Of a DNA stretch of 64,000 nucleotides, positions 46,121-55,749 are shown piece after piece. Every line of letters starts with the position of its first letter. Position 1 is the first letter of the stretch. The DNA is from Campylobacter peloridis LMG 23910. Lineage in GTDB: Bacteria > Campylobacterota > Campylobacteria > Campylobacterales > Campylobacteraceae. A program made the position numbers and the translations under genes. The stretch spans positions 248,001-312,000 of the forward strand of contig NZ_CP007766.1 of assembly GCF_000816785.1 (NCBI RefSeq). The letters are read 5' to 3'. The notes beneath the pieces were generated by a model. The model was not told the origin of the DNA. It did no database searches and worked only from the letters and a program-made list of their open reading frames with translations.

Positions 46121-47282
46121 AGAATTGTTAAATATTGCTAAAAAACATGGCACTCCAAGTTTTTTATTTGATATTCAAGCTCTTTTAAGTCGTATCAAAG
46201 CTATGAAAGATATTTTAGATAATAAATACGAACTATGCTTTGCAATGAAGGCAAATCCATTTTTGACTACTTATATGTCAAAAAATATTGAGAAAATAGA
46301 AGTTTGTTCTCCAGGAGAATTACAAATTTGTATAAAATTAAATATTCTAGCATCGCAAATTATATATTCTGGTGTTGTAAAAGGATATGATGATATAGTA
46401 CTTGCATTAAAATATGGTGTAAAAACTTTTACTGCAGAATCTTTAAGTCAACTAGAACTCATAAATAAATGTACTCTAGATCTTGATATTAAAATTTGTA
46501 TATTGTTAAGACTTTCAGCTGGATCGCAATTTGGTATGAGTAAAAAGGATATTATAAAAGCCATAAATATACTATATAAATATAAAAATATTAAGTTTAG
46601 TGGTTTGCATTATTATGCTGGTACACAGCGTAAAAAAATAGATTTACAATTAAAAGATCTGAATTTGTTATTAGATTTAAAAAATGAAATTACAAGTATT
46701 ATAAAAATGGATGAGTTTATCATTGAGTATGCTCCAGGACTTAGTGTGAATATGTTTGAAGATGATGATTTTAGTGATACTTTAAAGCCGCTAAGTATTT
46801 TAAAAACCAAACTTGATGAATTAAATCTTGATAGAGTTAAAATGCGTATTGAGCTAGGTAGATTTATGGTTCAATATTGTGGATACTACTTAGCTAATAT
46901 TTTGGATGTAAAAAATACAGGAGAATGCGATTATTGTTTGCTTGATGGTGGGATAAATCATGTTAATTATTATGGTTCTATTATGGGAATGAAAATTCCT
47001 ATTATGCGTCATATATCGATAAATAGTAATGCTTATAAACAAGAAAAGGATTATTGTATTTGCGGTGCTCTTTGTACAAGTGGAGATGTGTTAGTTAGAA
47101 GAAAACAGCTTGATAATCCTCAAATAGGCGATTTGATTGTTTTTGAAAATATTGGTGCTTATAGTGTTACAGAGGGTATATATTTGTTTTTAAGTCGTGC
47201 ATTGCCAAAAGTTTTGTTGCTTGATAACAAAAATATACTAGTAGCTAGAGATTTTAAAGAAATTTTTGAATTAAATTTTTAA
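46110..47282 (+). CDS. LysA/BtrK-like PLP-dependent decarboxylase
   Basis: 390-residue fold-type III PLP enzyme. Lys47 in FAMKANPF binds PLP; Cys322 in CTSGD and Tyr351 in NIGAYS correspond to the active-site Cys and Tyr of LysA. In diaminopimelate decarboxylase the motif is CESGD; the Glu that helps read the distal end of the substrate is Thr here, so the substrate differs. In butirosin synthesis BtrK, from the same family, decarboxylates glutamyl bound to a carrier protein, a close parallel to this carrier-ligase-decarboxylase group. SbnH is another relative. Last gene of the operon, overlapping the 3' end of a convergent gene by four bases. Confidence 0.83.
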   Translation: MKNEELLNIAKKHGTPSFLFDIQALLSRIKAMKDILDNKYELCFAMKANPFLTTYMSKNIEKIEVCSPGELQICIKLNILASQIIYSGVVKGYDDIVLALKYGVKTFTAESLSQLELINKCTLDLDIKICILLRLSAGSQFGMSKKDIIKAINILYKYKNIKFSGLHYYAGTQRKKIDLQLKDLNLLLDLKNEITSIIKMDEFIIEYAPGLSVNMFEDDDFSDTLKPLSILKTKLDELNLDRVKMRIELGRFMVQYCGYYLANILDVKNTGECDYCLLDGGINHVNYYGSIMGMKIPIMRHISINSNAYKQEKDYCICGALCTSGDVLVRRKQLDNPQIGDLIVFENIGAYSVTEGIYLFLSRALPKVLLLDNKNILVARDFKEIFELNF

Positions 47283-48076
47283 TTTTTATTATAAAAATCA
47301 TCTAGTTCTTGAAGTTCATTTTCACTAAAACCAGCTTGGATTCTAGCATCTTTGTTATATATTTTTCCTAAAAGATTAAATTCTTTATATTTTTTGCAAA
47401 GTTTTAAATAATTATCTTTTTCATCTTTTGCATAATTCCACCAAAAATTACCTTTACTTACATGTTTTATTTCATCATTTAATATTACATTAAAAATTTC
47501 TTTAAATAAACTTTTTATAGGATGATTAGTTGTGTTTAATTTTTCTAAAACAAAAGGATTAGCATCAAGTCCTTTTGCTTCAAGTCCTCTATGAACTATA
47601 CCCATTCTATGAGCAAGATTATCTTTAGTTAAAAATAAGGCTTTTTCAAGGTTATCATGAGCGTAAAAATCTCCGTATTTAAAACCTAATTCGTTTAAGG
47701 CTTTTTCTAAAAGTAAAAAATGTTTAATTTCTTCATCGGCTACTTCAAGCCAATCTTGATAAAACTGCAAGGGTAAATTTTTAAACCTATAGCTAGCATC
47801 TAGGGCTAAATTTATAGCACTATATTCTATATGAGCAACAGAATGTAGAATTTTTGCTAAAGATAAAACACTATTTGCTTCTTTTGGACGCCTTATTTTC
47901 ATAGGATGAAGAATTTTAACTTGTGAATTTTCTTTAATGATAGCTTTGTGAGAATGATCAAATTCAAATAAATTAAGTTTAAAATTCTCATAAAAAATTT
48001 CAAATTTTTGAATTTTTTGAAAAATATCTTTATTATATAAAATACTTTCTAAATCTATAAAGAAATTTCTTTTCAT
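47279..48076 (-). CDS. DUF455 family ferritin-like protein
   Basis: 265-residue protein of the DUF455 family, ferritin-like helical. Conserved acidic/His metal-type residues are visible in LHSVAHIEYSAINLALD (about 92-108), DWLEVADEEIKHF (about 124-136) and NDEIKHVSKG (about 210-219), consistent with a di-iron centre (E..EExxH, twice). The reaction is unknown. It is transcribed against the biosynthetic operon and divergent from kpsM, so it is probably a resident Campylobacter gene marking the border between the variable operon and the capsule export genes. Confidence 0.82.
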   Translation of the reverse strand: MKRNFFIDLESILYNKDIFQKIQKFEIFYENFKLNLFEFDHSHKAIIKENSQVKILHPMKIRRPKEANSVLSLAKILHSVAHIEYSAINLALDASYRFKNLPLQFYQDWLEVADEEIKHFLLLEKALNELGFKYGDFYAHDNLEKALFLTKDNLAHRMGIVHRGLEAKGLDANPFVLEKLNTTNHPIKSLFKEIFNVILNDEIKHVSKGNFWWNYAKDEKDNYLKLCKKYKEFNLLGKIYNKDARIQAGFSENELQELDDFYNKN

Positions 48077-48113
48077 TTTTACCTCTGTTAAATATTATAT
48101 AAGAATAAAAAGT

Positions 48114-48119
48114 ATAATA
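48114..48119 (+). promoter_or_regulatory. -10 box upstream of kpsM
   Basis: Consensus TATAAT in AAGTATAATA, 39 bases before the kpsM ATG, between divergent genes. Confidence 0.55.
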
Positions 48120-48158
48120 TAAAAATTTTGAAAAAATCTAAAAGGATTTGCTAAAAAT

Positions 48159-48935
48159 ATGTTCAATGTCATACATGCTCTTTTTTTTAGAGAGTTAAAG
48201 ACAAGATTTGGTATTAATAAATATTTGGGCTATTTTTGGGTTATTGGAGAGCCTATGATGGTGGTTTTGGTGATTACCTCTATTGTAGCAGCTATTAGAG
48301 AATTTCATCATCAAATCATGCCAGAGGGTATTTCTATTTTTATGTTTTTAGCAGTAGGGATTATACCTTTTTTTATGTTTAGAAGTATTATTACACAGCT
48401 TTTAAATGGTATAAGTGCAAATTTAGCTCTTTTTGCTTATAAACCCATTCGCCCTATACATGTTTTTATCGCTAGATCTATGCTTGAATTTTGCATTTAT
48501 TTTACCATTTTTATTTGTGTGATGTTTTTAGCTGGGTGGTTTTTGCATATGCAGGTTATCCCTAAACATTTTTTAGAGGTGATGTTTTCGTTTTTTTTAC
48601 TTGTGTTGTTTGGATTTGCTATGGGAATGTGTTTTGCTATAGCAGGACATTTTGCTGAACCTTTAAAAATGGCATTAAATTATGTAAATATAATCTTATA
48701 TTGGACAGCCTTGGTGGTATTTCCTGTATGGATAGTTCCAAAGCCTATTTTAGATGTATTATATTATAATCCGCTTTTGCATATAATGGAGCTTTTAAAG
48801 TATAATTTTTTTGAAAATTATCCATTGCTTGATGATTATAATTATTATTACCCCATTGTTTTTTTGGGGGTTGTGTTGTTTATTGGATTGTTTTTTTATT
48901 ATTTTACTAGAGAAAAGTTGATAGCAACAAGATGA
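48159..48935 (+). CDS. kpsM: Capsule ABC exporter, permease subunit
   Basis: 258-residue ABC-2-type inner-membrane permease with six hydrophobic segments, which with KpsT moves lipid-linked capsule across the inner membrane. RELKTRFG and the YFWVIGEPMMVVLVITS region are typical of polysaccharide ABC-2 permeases. AAAAGGA lies upstream. Overlaps kpsT by four bases, first gene of kpsMTEDF. Confidence 0.93.
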   Translation: MFNVIHALFFRELKTRFGINKYLGYFWVIGEPMMVVLVITSIVAAIREFHHQIMPEGISIFMFLAVGIIPFFMFRSIITQLLNGISANLALFAYKPIRPIHVFIARSMLEFCIYFTIFICVMFLAGWFLHMQVIPKHFLEVMFSFFLLVLFGFAMGMCFAIAGHFAEPLKMALNYVNIILYWTALVVFPVWIVPKPILDVLYYNPLLHIMELLKYNFFENYPLLDDYNYYYPIVFLGVVLFIGLFFYYFTREKLIATR

Positions 48936-49603
48936 TAAAATTAGTAAATTTAACCAAATCCTTTCCTTTGCGTAATGGCGGGAGACATTATGTTTTTAAA
49001 AATTTAAGTTTTGAATTTCCTGAAAATTGTAGCATAGGCTTAATGGGACGCAACGGAGCTGGAAAATCTACTTTGATGAAGTTATTAAGTGGTTCGTTAC
49101 TTCCTGATAGGGGTAAGATTATCACTAATAAAAAACTATCTTGGCCCTTAGGTTTAGCAGGAGCTTTTCAGCATAGACTCTCAGCAAGAGACAACGCACG
49201 CTTTGTTGCTAGAGTATATGGTTATAAAGGCAAAGCTTTGGAAGAAAAAGTTAAATTTGTAGAAGATTTTGCCGAGCTTGGTAAATTTTTTGATGAACCA
49301 ATGAATACTTACTCAGCAGGTATGAGTGCTAGAATTTCTTTTGGTTTAAGCATGGCTTTTGATTTTGATTATTACTTAATTGATGAAGCAGGTGCTGTGG
49401 GAGATCCTAAATTTAGAGAAAAAAGTTCTAAAATTTATAAAGAAAAATTAAGCAATTCAAAAGTTATCATGGTTTCGCATAATGTAGCTGAAATTAAACA
49501 ATGGTGTGATAAAATTATCTTTATGCAAAATGGACAAGCTACAATATATGATGATGTAGATGAGGGTATAGCGGTGTATCAAGGAAAAATTAATGCAAAA
49601 TGA
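48932..49603 (+). CDS. kpsT: Capsule ABC exporter, ATP-binding subunit
   Basis: 223-residue ATPase. Walker A GRNGAGKST (39-47), ABC signature YSAGMSARISFG, Walker B YYLIDEAGAVGD and the switch His in VSHN are present. The short length without a C-terminal carbohydrate-binding extension fits KpsT of lipid-anchored capsules rather than Wzt. Partner of KpsM; overlaps kpsE by 11 bases. Confidence 0.94.
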   Translation: MIKLVNLTKSFPLRNGGRHYVFKNLSFEFPENCSIGLMGRNGAGKSTLMKLLSGSLLPDRGKIITNKKLSWPLGLAGAFQHRLSARDNARFVARVYGYKGKALEEKVKFVEDFAELGKFFDEPMNTYSAGMSARISFGLSMAFDFDYYLIDEAGAVGDPKFREKSSKIYKEKLSNSKVIMVSHNVAEIKQWCDKIIFMQNGQATIYDDVDEGIAVYQGKINAK

Positions 49604-50708
49604 TATATTAAATAAAATTAAAAATCTAGAAATTTTAAATTCTTTTAAAATCGTATTGATTTTAATGGTTTTTGTAGTTTTTTACTATGTTTTTATAGCA
49701 GCAAATCGTTATGTGAGCGAGGCTGTTTTAAGTGTTAAATCAACTACAGGTGATAGTGGTGCTATTACAGGAATTGCATCTTTGCTTACGAATAATTCTT
49801 TTTCAAGTGAGGATATTAATTATTTAAAATCATATATTCATTCTTTAGATATGCTAAATATTTTAGAAGAAAAAATTAAAATACGAGAACTTTATCAAAA
49901 ACAAAAACTTGACTTTTTTTATAGTATTTCACCATCAGCTGATCAAGAAAGTTTTTTAAAGTATTATCAAAATCGTGTTAAAGTGGTTCAAGATGCTTCC
50001 ACAAACGGAATTTTAAGAGTAAGTGTTGAAGGTTTTGATGCTCAAAGTGCACATTTAATAGCCACAACTATAGTTAAAGAAAGTGAAAAATTTATCAATG
50101 AAATTTCACATAAAGCTGCTAGAGAGCAAATGCAATTTGCCGAAGATGAGTTATTGCAGTTTAAGAAAAGATACCAAAAAGCAAAAGATGAACTTTTGGC
50201 ATTTCAAAACAAATATGGAGTATTTGATCCACTTAAGCAAGCAGAAGGAACTCTAAAGCTTATAGGAGAACTTGAAACAAAAATAGCCACTAAAGAAGCA
50301 GAACTTTTAATGATGCAAAGTTATATAAATGATAATGCTCCGCAAATTGTGACCTTAAAAAGTGAAATTACGGCTTTAAAAAAACAACTTCAAAAAGAAA
50401 AATCCAAAGTTTCATCGCCAAAATCTTCTCAAAAGCTTAATGATCTTGCAGCTAAATTTCAAGATTTAACTATAGAAACAGGTTTTGCAGAAAGTGCTTA
50501 TACAGCTGCATTAAAAGCTTATGAGAGTGCTAGGATAGAAGCTTTAAGAAAGATCAAACAAGTGGTAATTGTTCAAAGCCCAAGTTTGCCTCAGAGTGCA
50601 AAATATCCTGAAACTTTGTATAATATACTCACAGCTTTTATGATTTTGTCTTTGATTTTTGGCATCGTGAAATTTATCAAAATGATTATAGAGGAGCATA
50701 GATACTAA
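49593..50708 (+). CDS. kpsE: Capsule export polysaccharide co-polymerase-like protein
   Basis: 371-residue inner-membrane protein with transmembrane helices near residues 17-36 and 345-365 and a long periplasmic coiled coil (about 180-320, Lys/Glu/Gln-rich). This is the Wzz/KpsE layout that links the ABC exporter to the outer-membrane channel KpsD. Overlaps kpsD by one base. Confidence 0.92.
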   Translation: MQNDILNKIKNLEILNSFKIVLILMVFVVFYYVFIAANRYVSEAVLSVKSTTGDSGAITGIASLLTNNSFSSEDINYLKSYIHSLDMLNILEEKIKIRELYQKQKLDFFYSISPSADQESFLKYYQNRVKVVQDASTNGILRVSVEGFDAQSAHLIATTIVKESEKFINEISHKAAREQMQFAEDELLQFKKRYQKAKDELLAFQNKYGVFDPLKQAEGTLKLIGELETKIATKEAELLMMQSYINDNAPQIVTLKSEITALKKQLQKEKSKVSSPKSSQKLNDLAAKFQDLTIETGFAESAYTAALKAYESARIEALRKIKQVVIVQSPSLPQSAKYPETLYNILTAFMILSLIFGIVKFIKMIIEEHRY

Positions 50709-52366
50709 TGAAAAAGATATTTTTATTTTTGATTTTACCTATATTTTTATTTTCTGCAGTAGATGTTTCTCAGATTGCTAAAATTCAAAACCAACCACTT
50801 AGCCCTACTATGGAACCACAAGTTGCAAGTTATGATAATAATCAAAGTGATTTTAATCAAACTCAAACTCCGACAGCTAAAGTTTTTGGTGCACATTTAT
50901 TCAATGGAAATTTTACTAAATTTACCCAACATGTTTATAATCCTGATTATAAATTAGCAGTAGGTGATAGAATTAACATAAAAATTTGGGGTGCAGTGGA
51001 ATTTATACAAACACTTGTAGTGGATTCTCAAGGAAATATTTTTATACCAAAGGTTGGTGCTATTAATCTTTTAGGTGTAAAAAATAGTGCTTTAGTGCAA
51101 GTTATTACAAAAGCTATAAACAAAATTTATAAAAGTAATGTCTATGTATATGCAGATATGGATATATATCAAAATGTCTCAGTTTTTGTTACAGGAAATG
51201 TTAATCAACCAGGACTTTATCAAGGATTAAGCTCTGATTCTATTATTCAGTATTTAGATAAAGCAAAAGGTATAAATTTAGAATATGGTAGTTTTAGAGA
51301 TATTCAAATTCTAAGAGACAATAAAGTTATAAAACATGTAGATTTGTATGATTTTTTACTTAAAGGACAGCTTGAACTTTTTCCTTTTAGAATGGGCGAT
51401 GTGATCTTAGTGGGTAGTGTGCAAAAATATGTTTTTGTAGAAGGGGATGTGCAAAAGCCTTTTAGGTTTGAGCTAAGTAATGATATTTTAAATTTAGCAG
51501 ATATAGCAAAAGTTGCAGGAGCTAAGCCTATAGTAACTAATGCTGTGGTAAAAAGCTACAGAGAAGATCATAAACTTCATGTGCAAGCTTATAGTAAAAA
51601 ACAATTTTCAGATGTAAATTTGCATAATGCAGATGAGATAGAATTTAGGCCTGATTATACTGCGCAAAATATTAGCATTAGTATAGAAGGTGAGCATAGT
51701 GGTTTGCATTCAGTTGTGGTAAAAAAAGGAACAACCTTAGCTGATGTTGCTAAAATGATTGCAGTAAATGAGCAATCTGATATAAACGCTTTGCAAGTTT
51801 TTAGAAAAAGTGTAGCTGCTACTCAAAAACAGCTCATAGAAGCCCAACTTAAAGAGCTTGAAACATTAGCTCTAACAAGCTCTTCAGTTAATGCTGAGCA
51901 AGCTAGCATTAGAGCTACTCAAGCTAAGACGATTTTAGAATTTATTGAGCGTGCTAAGCAAGCTCAACCAAAAGGACAAATCGTTATAGATAATGTTAAA
52001 GCTTATAATTCTATAGTCTTAGAAGAAGGTGATGTGATAAATGTGCCTAGTAAAAACAATCTTGTTTTAGTTCAAGGTGAAGTTTCTATACCAGGTGCAT
52101 TTGTATATATGAACAAAGAAAAATTAAGATATTATATCAATCTAGCGGGTGGTTTTAGCGATAGAGCTGATGTATCAAGAGTTTTGGTGATTAATGCCAA
52201 TGGTAAAGCAACCAAGTATAGTGGTAGAAGCTCAGCAGATATCAAAGCAGGAGATTCCATTTTAGTTTTACCAAAAGTAGATAGCCAGAATTTACAAATC
52301 TTTAGTATGCTAACTCAAATTTTATATCAAATAGCTATAGCTACGAATGTGGTATTAAATATATAA
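50708..52366 (+). CDS. kpsD: Capsule export outer-membrane/periplasmic protein
   Basis: 552-residue polysaccharide export protein. A signal peptide (about 1-17, ending LFSA) without a lipobox is followed by a Poly_export domain (LAVGDRINIKIWGAVE, about 80-160) and SLBB domains (ITVFV-type, GEVSIPGAFVYMNKEKLRYYINLAGGFSD near 460). The non-lipoprotein form is characteristic of KpsD as opposed to Wza. Together with KpsE it forms the trans-envelope route. kpsF follows after 5 bases. Confidence 0.92.
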   Translation: MKKIFLFLILPIFLFSAVDVSQIAKIQNQPLSPTMEPQVASYDNNQSDFNQTQTPTAKVFGAHLFNGNFTKFTQHVYNPDYKLAVGDRINIKIWGAVEFIQTLVVDSQGNIFIPKVGAINLLGVKNSALVQVITKAINKIYKSNVYVYADMDIYQNVSVFVTGNVNQPGLYQGLSSDSIIQYLDKAKGINLEYGSFRDIQILRDNKVIKHVDLYDFLLKGQLELFPFRMGDVILVGSVQKYVFVEGDVQKPFRFELSNDILNLADIAKVAGAKPIVTNAVVKSYREDHKLHVQAYSKKQFSDVNLHNADEIEFRPDYTAQNISISIEGEHSGLHSVVVKKGTTLADVAKMIAVNEQSDINALQVFRKSVAATQKQLIEAQLKELETLALTSSSVNAEQASIRATQAKTILEFIERAKQAQPKGQIVIDNVKAYNSIVLEEGDVINVPSKNNLVLVQGEVSIPGAFVYMNKEKLRYYINLAGGFSDRADVSRVLVINANGKATKYSGRSSADIKAGDSILVLPKVDSQNLQIFSMLTQILYQIAIATNVVLNI

Positions 52367-52371
52367 GGAAA

Positions 52372-53331
52372 ATGATGGGAAAATTTGATGCGATTGAGAT
52401 AGCTAAAGAAGTTTTTGAAATAGAGGCTTGTTCTGTTAGGGAACTTGCTTTGAATTTGGATGAGAATTTTAGCAAGAGCGTCGCGCTTATTTTGGGTATT
52501 AAAGGTAGATGCGTGATAAGTGGTATGGGCAAATCAGGCCATATAGGAGCAAAAATAGCTGCAACCTTAGCTAGCACAGGCACGCCAAGTTTTTTTATGC
52601 ATCCAGGTGAGGCATTGCATGGGGATCTTGGTATGCTTACAAGTGAAGATGTGCTTTTGGTTATATCTAATTCAGGGGAAACTGAAGAGGTTTTAAAAAT
52701 CATCCCTGCTATAAAAAGAAGAAAAATTCCACTCATTGTGATGGCAGGCAATGCAAAATCAACTCTAGCCAAACAAGCAGATTTGTTTTTAAATATAGCG
52801 GTTAAAAAAGAAGCATGCCCACTTCAACTTGCGCCTATGTCTTCAACTACTGCTACTTTAGCGATGGGAGATGCTATAGCTGTGGCTTTGATGAAGGCTA
52901 GGAAATTTAAACCTGATGATTTTGCTTTGTTTCATCCAGGCGGGAGTTTGGGTAGGAAGCTTTTGACTAGGGTTAGTGACTTGATGGTTAAAAAGAAATT
53001 GCCTATCGTGCATCCTGAAAGTGATTTTAATGAATTGGTTGATGTGATGACTAGTGGGAAATTAGGACTTTGTATAGTATTAGAAAATGAAAAACTAGTT
53101 GGGATTATCACTGATGGGGATTTAAGAAGGGCTTTAAAAGCTGATGCTAAACCAAGATTTGATTTTAAGGCAAAGGAAATTATGAGCCATAGTCCAAAAA
53201 CTATAGATGCAAGTGCTATGGCAAGTGAGGCAGAAGAGCTTATGCTAAAATATAAAATCAAAGAAATAGTCGTCACACAAAATGAAAAAATAGTAGGCAT
53301 CATACAACTTTATGCGATAGGGAAAGTTTAA
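52372..53331 (+). CDS. kpsF: Arabinose-5-phosphate isomerase
   Basis: 319-residue sugar isomerase (SIS domain about 40-170 with GKSGHIGAKIAATLASTGT, then two CBS domains about 205-319) that makes D-arabinose 5-phosphate from ribulose 5-phosphate for Kdo. Kdo forms the capsule linker and core lipooligosaccharide. ATG 52375 is an equally possible start (better spacing to AAGGA). Last gene of the export block, 41 bases before wecB. Confidence 0.92.
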   Translation: MMGKFDAIEIAKEVFEIEACSVRELALNLDENFSKSVALILGIKGRCVISGMGKSGHIGAKIAATLASTGTPSFFMHPGEALHGDLGMLTSEDVLLVISNSGETEEVLKIIPAIKRRKIPLIVMAGNAKSTLAKQADLFLNIAVKKEACPLQLAPMSSTTATLAMGDAIAVALMKARKFKPDDFALFHPGGSLGRKLLTRVSDLMVKKKLPIVHPESDFNELVDVMTSGKLGLCIVLENEKLVGIITDGDLRRALKADAKPRFDFKAKEIMSHSPKTIDASAMASEAEELMLKYKIKEIVVTQNEKIVGIIQLYAIGKV

Positions 53332-53372
53332 ATTTTTATGATGCATTAAAAAACTAAAAAAAGTTGGAGAAA

Positions 53373-54518
53373 ATGAGAAAGATTTTAGTTGTTTTTGGAA
53401 CAAGACCAGAGGCTATAAAAATGGCTCCATTGGTTAAAATAATGGAAAATAGAAATGATATAGATTTTAAAATTTGTGTGACCGCACAACACAGACAAAT
53501 GCTAGATCAAATTTTAGATGTTTTTGATATTAAGCCAGATTATGATTTAAATATCATGAGTGAAAATCAAGATTTATATGATATTACATTTAAAATTCTT
53601 TGTGGTATGAAAAATATATTGAATGATTTTAGACCAGATGTTGTTTTGGTGCATGGGGATACCACTACTGCAAGTGTTGTAGCATTGGCGGCTTTTTATC
53701 AAAAAATAAAAGTAGCACACATTGAAGCGGGGTTAAGGACTTATAATCTTTATAATCCTTGGCCAGAAGAGGCAAATAGACAAATTGTCGGTGTTTTATC
53801 AGATATTCACTTTGCCCCAACAGCTAAGAGTGCTGAAAATCTTATAAAAGAAGGGAAGGACAAAAAGAATATTTTTGTGACTGGCAATACGGTTATTGAT
53901 GCATTATTTTATATGGCGGAAAAAATAAAAAATAATATGGTATTTAAGACAAAAATTTTAACTTCTATTGAAAATAAATATAAAATAAGTGATAGTAGAA
54001 AATTTATTCTAGTTACAGGACATCGTAGAGAAAATTTTGGTGAAGGTTTTTTGCAAATTTGTGAAGCATTAAAAACTATAGCAATTAATAATCCAAATAT
54101 TGACATAGTTTACCCTGTTCATCTAAATCCTAATGTTCAAAAACCTGTAAAAACACTTCTATCAAATATTTCTAATGTTTGCTTGATAAATCCTCTTAAA
54201 TATGAGGAATTTATATATCTTATGTCAAATTGTTATTTTATCATTACAGATTCTGGCGGCGTACAGGAAGAGGCACCTAGTCTTGGAAAACCTATATTAG
54301 TAATGCGTGAAACAACAGAAAGACCAGAAGCCATAGAAGCTGGAACAGTGAAGTTAGTGGGTACTTGTAAAAGTAGTATTATCAAAGCAGCTCAAGAGTT
54401 GATTGATGATGAAGATGAATATAAAAAAATGAGCAAGGCAAGTAATCCTTATGGAGATGGAAATGCATGTGATAAAATAATAAGTGTACTAGTGAAAAGG
54501 ATAAATAACGATGAATAA
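53373..54518 (+). CDS. wecB: UDP-N-acetylglucosamine 2-epimerase (non-hydrolysing)
   Basis: 381-residue cytoplasmic enzyme converting UDP-GlcNAc to UDP-ManNAc. GTRPEAIKMAPL at the N-terminus, HGDTTTAS, HIEAGLRT and TDSGGVQEEAPSLGKPILVMRETTERPE (read in parts) are family motifs. The ATG at 53373 follows TTGGAGAAA; an in-frame TTG three codons upstream belongs to that ribosome site. Overlaps wecC by 8 bases, and together they supply UDP-ManNAcA. Confidence 0.93.
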   Translation: MRKILVVFGTRPEAIKMAPLVKIMENRNDIDFKICVTAQHRQMLDQILDVFDIKPDYDLNIMSENQDLYDITFKILCGMKNILNDFRPDVVLVHGDTTTASVVALAAFYQKIKVAHIEAGLRTYNLYNPWPEEANRQIVGVLSDIHFAPTAKSAENLIKEGKDKKNIFVTGNTVIDALFYMAEKIKNNMVFKTKILTSIENKYKISDSRKFILVTGHRRENFGEGFLQICEALKTIAINNPNIDIVYPVHLNPNVQKPVKTLLSNISNVCLINPLKYEEFIYLMSNCYFIITDSGGVQEEAPSLGKPILVMRETTERPEAIEAGTVKLVGTCKSSIIKAAQELIDDEDEYKKMSKASNPYGDGNACDKIISVLVKRINNDE

Positions 54519-55740
54519 TTTTAATAAAGTGTGCGTAATAGGTCTTGGATATATAGGACTTCCCACAGCAGCTGTTTTTGCCAGTAAAAAAGTTAAAGTT
54601 TTGGGTGTAGATATAAATCAACAAGCAGTAGATATTATAAATCAAGGTAAAATTCATATAGTTGAACCCGAATTAGATATTTTGGTACATGCTGTTGTAA
54701 AAGATGGTTATCTTAAAGCAGCAACATTACCTGGTGAAGCAGATGCTTTTATCATTGCAGTACCAACTCCTTTTAAAGGAGAAGATTATGAGCCTAATTT
54801 GGATTACATTAAGGCAGCATCAAAATCAATAGCAAAGGTTTTAAAAAAAGGAAATTTAGTGGTTTTAGAGTCAACATCCCCAGTTGGAGCAACAGAACAA
54901 ATGGCCAAATGGCTCGCAGATGAAAGACCTGATTTGACTTTTCCTCATCAGATCAGTGAAGAATCCGATATCAAGATAGCTCATTGCCCAGAAAGGGTTT
55001 TACCTGGACAAGTTATAAGAGAACTTGTTGAAAATGATAGAATTATTGGAGGTATGACGCAAAAATGCACGGAGTATGCAATAAATTTGTATAAAATTTT
55101 TGTTCAAGGTGAGTGCATTAAAACAAATGCTAGGACAGCGGAAATGGCAAAACTTACAGAAAATTCTTTTAGAGATGTAAATATAGCTTTTGCTAATGAA
55201 TTATCTATTTTATGCGACAAATTGGATATAAATGTATGGGAGCTTATAAATCTTGCCAATCGTCATCCTAGAGTAAATATCTTACAACCAGGTTGTGGAG
55301 TTGGTGGGCACTGTATAGCAGTGGATCCGTGGTTTATAGTACATCAAAATCCAAATGAAGCTAAAATGATAAAAACAGCTAGAGAGGTTAACGATAATAA
55401 ACCAAATTTTGTTATACAAAAAATTAAAGAAAAAGTAAAAGACATACTGCAACCTAAAATTGCCTGTTTAGGTTTAGCGTTTAAACCAGATATTGATGAT
55501 TTGAGAGAATCTCCGGCTTTGGATATAGTTATTAAGCTTGCAAACGAAGAAAATTATCAAATATTAGCTGTAGAACCAAATATAAAACAACTTCCATTAA
55601 AATTACAAGATAAGGCAAATGTAAAATTGGTTTCTTTGACACAAGCATTGGATGAAGCAGATATTGTTGTGATATTAGTTAAGCACAAGGAGTTTATTGG
55701 TATGCAATCTGATAAACTTATAGATTTTGTTAATATTTAA
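54511..55740 (+). CDS. wecC: UDP-N-acetyl-D-mannosamine dehydrogenase
   Basis: 409-residue NAD-dependent UDP-sugar dehydrogenase, oxidising UDP-ManNAc to UDP-ManNAcA. The Rossmann motif GLGYIGLPTAAVFA (about 11-24), the PTPFKG segment and the catalytic Cys in PGCGVGGHCIAVDPWF (about 258-273) are intact. The GHCIAVDPWF sequence favours the HexNAc (WecC) branch over UDP-glucose dehydrogenase. It implies an N-acetylated hexuronic acid in the capsule. Confidence 0.92.
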   Translation: MNNFNKVCVIGLGYIGLPTAAVFASKKVKVLGVDINQQAVDIINQGKIHIVEPELDILVHAVVKDGYLKAATLPGEADAFIIAVPTPFKGEDYEPNLDYIKAASKSIAKVLKKGNLVVLESTSPVGATEQMAKWLADERPDLTFPHQISEESDIKIAHCPERVLPGQVIRELVENDRIIGGMTQKCTEYAINLYKIFVQGECIKTNARTAEMAKLTENSFRDVNIAFANELSILCDKLDINVWELINLANRHPRVNILQPGCGVGGHCIAVDPWFIVHQNPNEAKMIKTAREVNDNKPNFVIQKIKEKVKDILQPKIACLGLAFKPDIDDLRESPALDIVIKLANEENYQILAVEPNIKQLPLKLQDKANVKLVSLTQALDEADIVVILVKHKEFIGMQSDKLIDFVNI

Positions 55741-55749
55741 GGTTTATCC

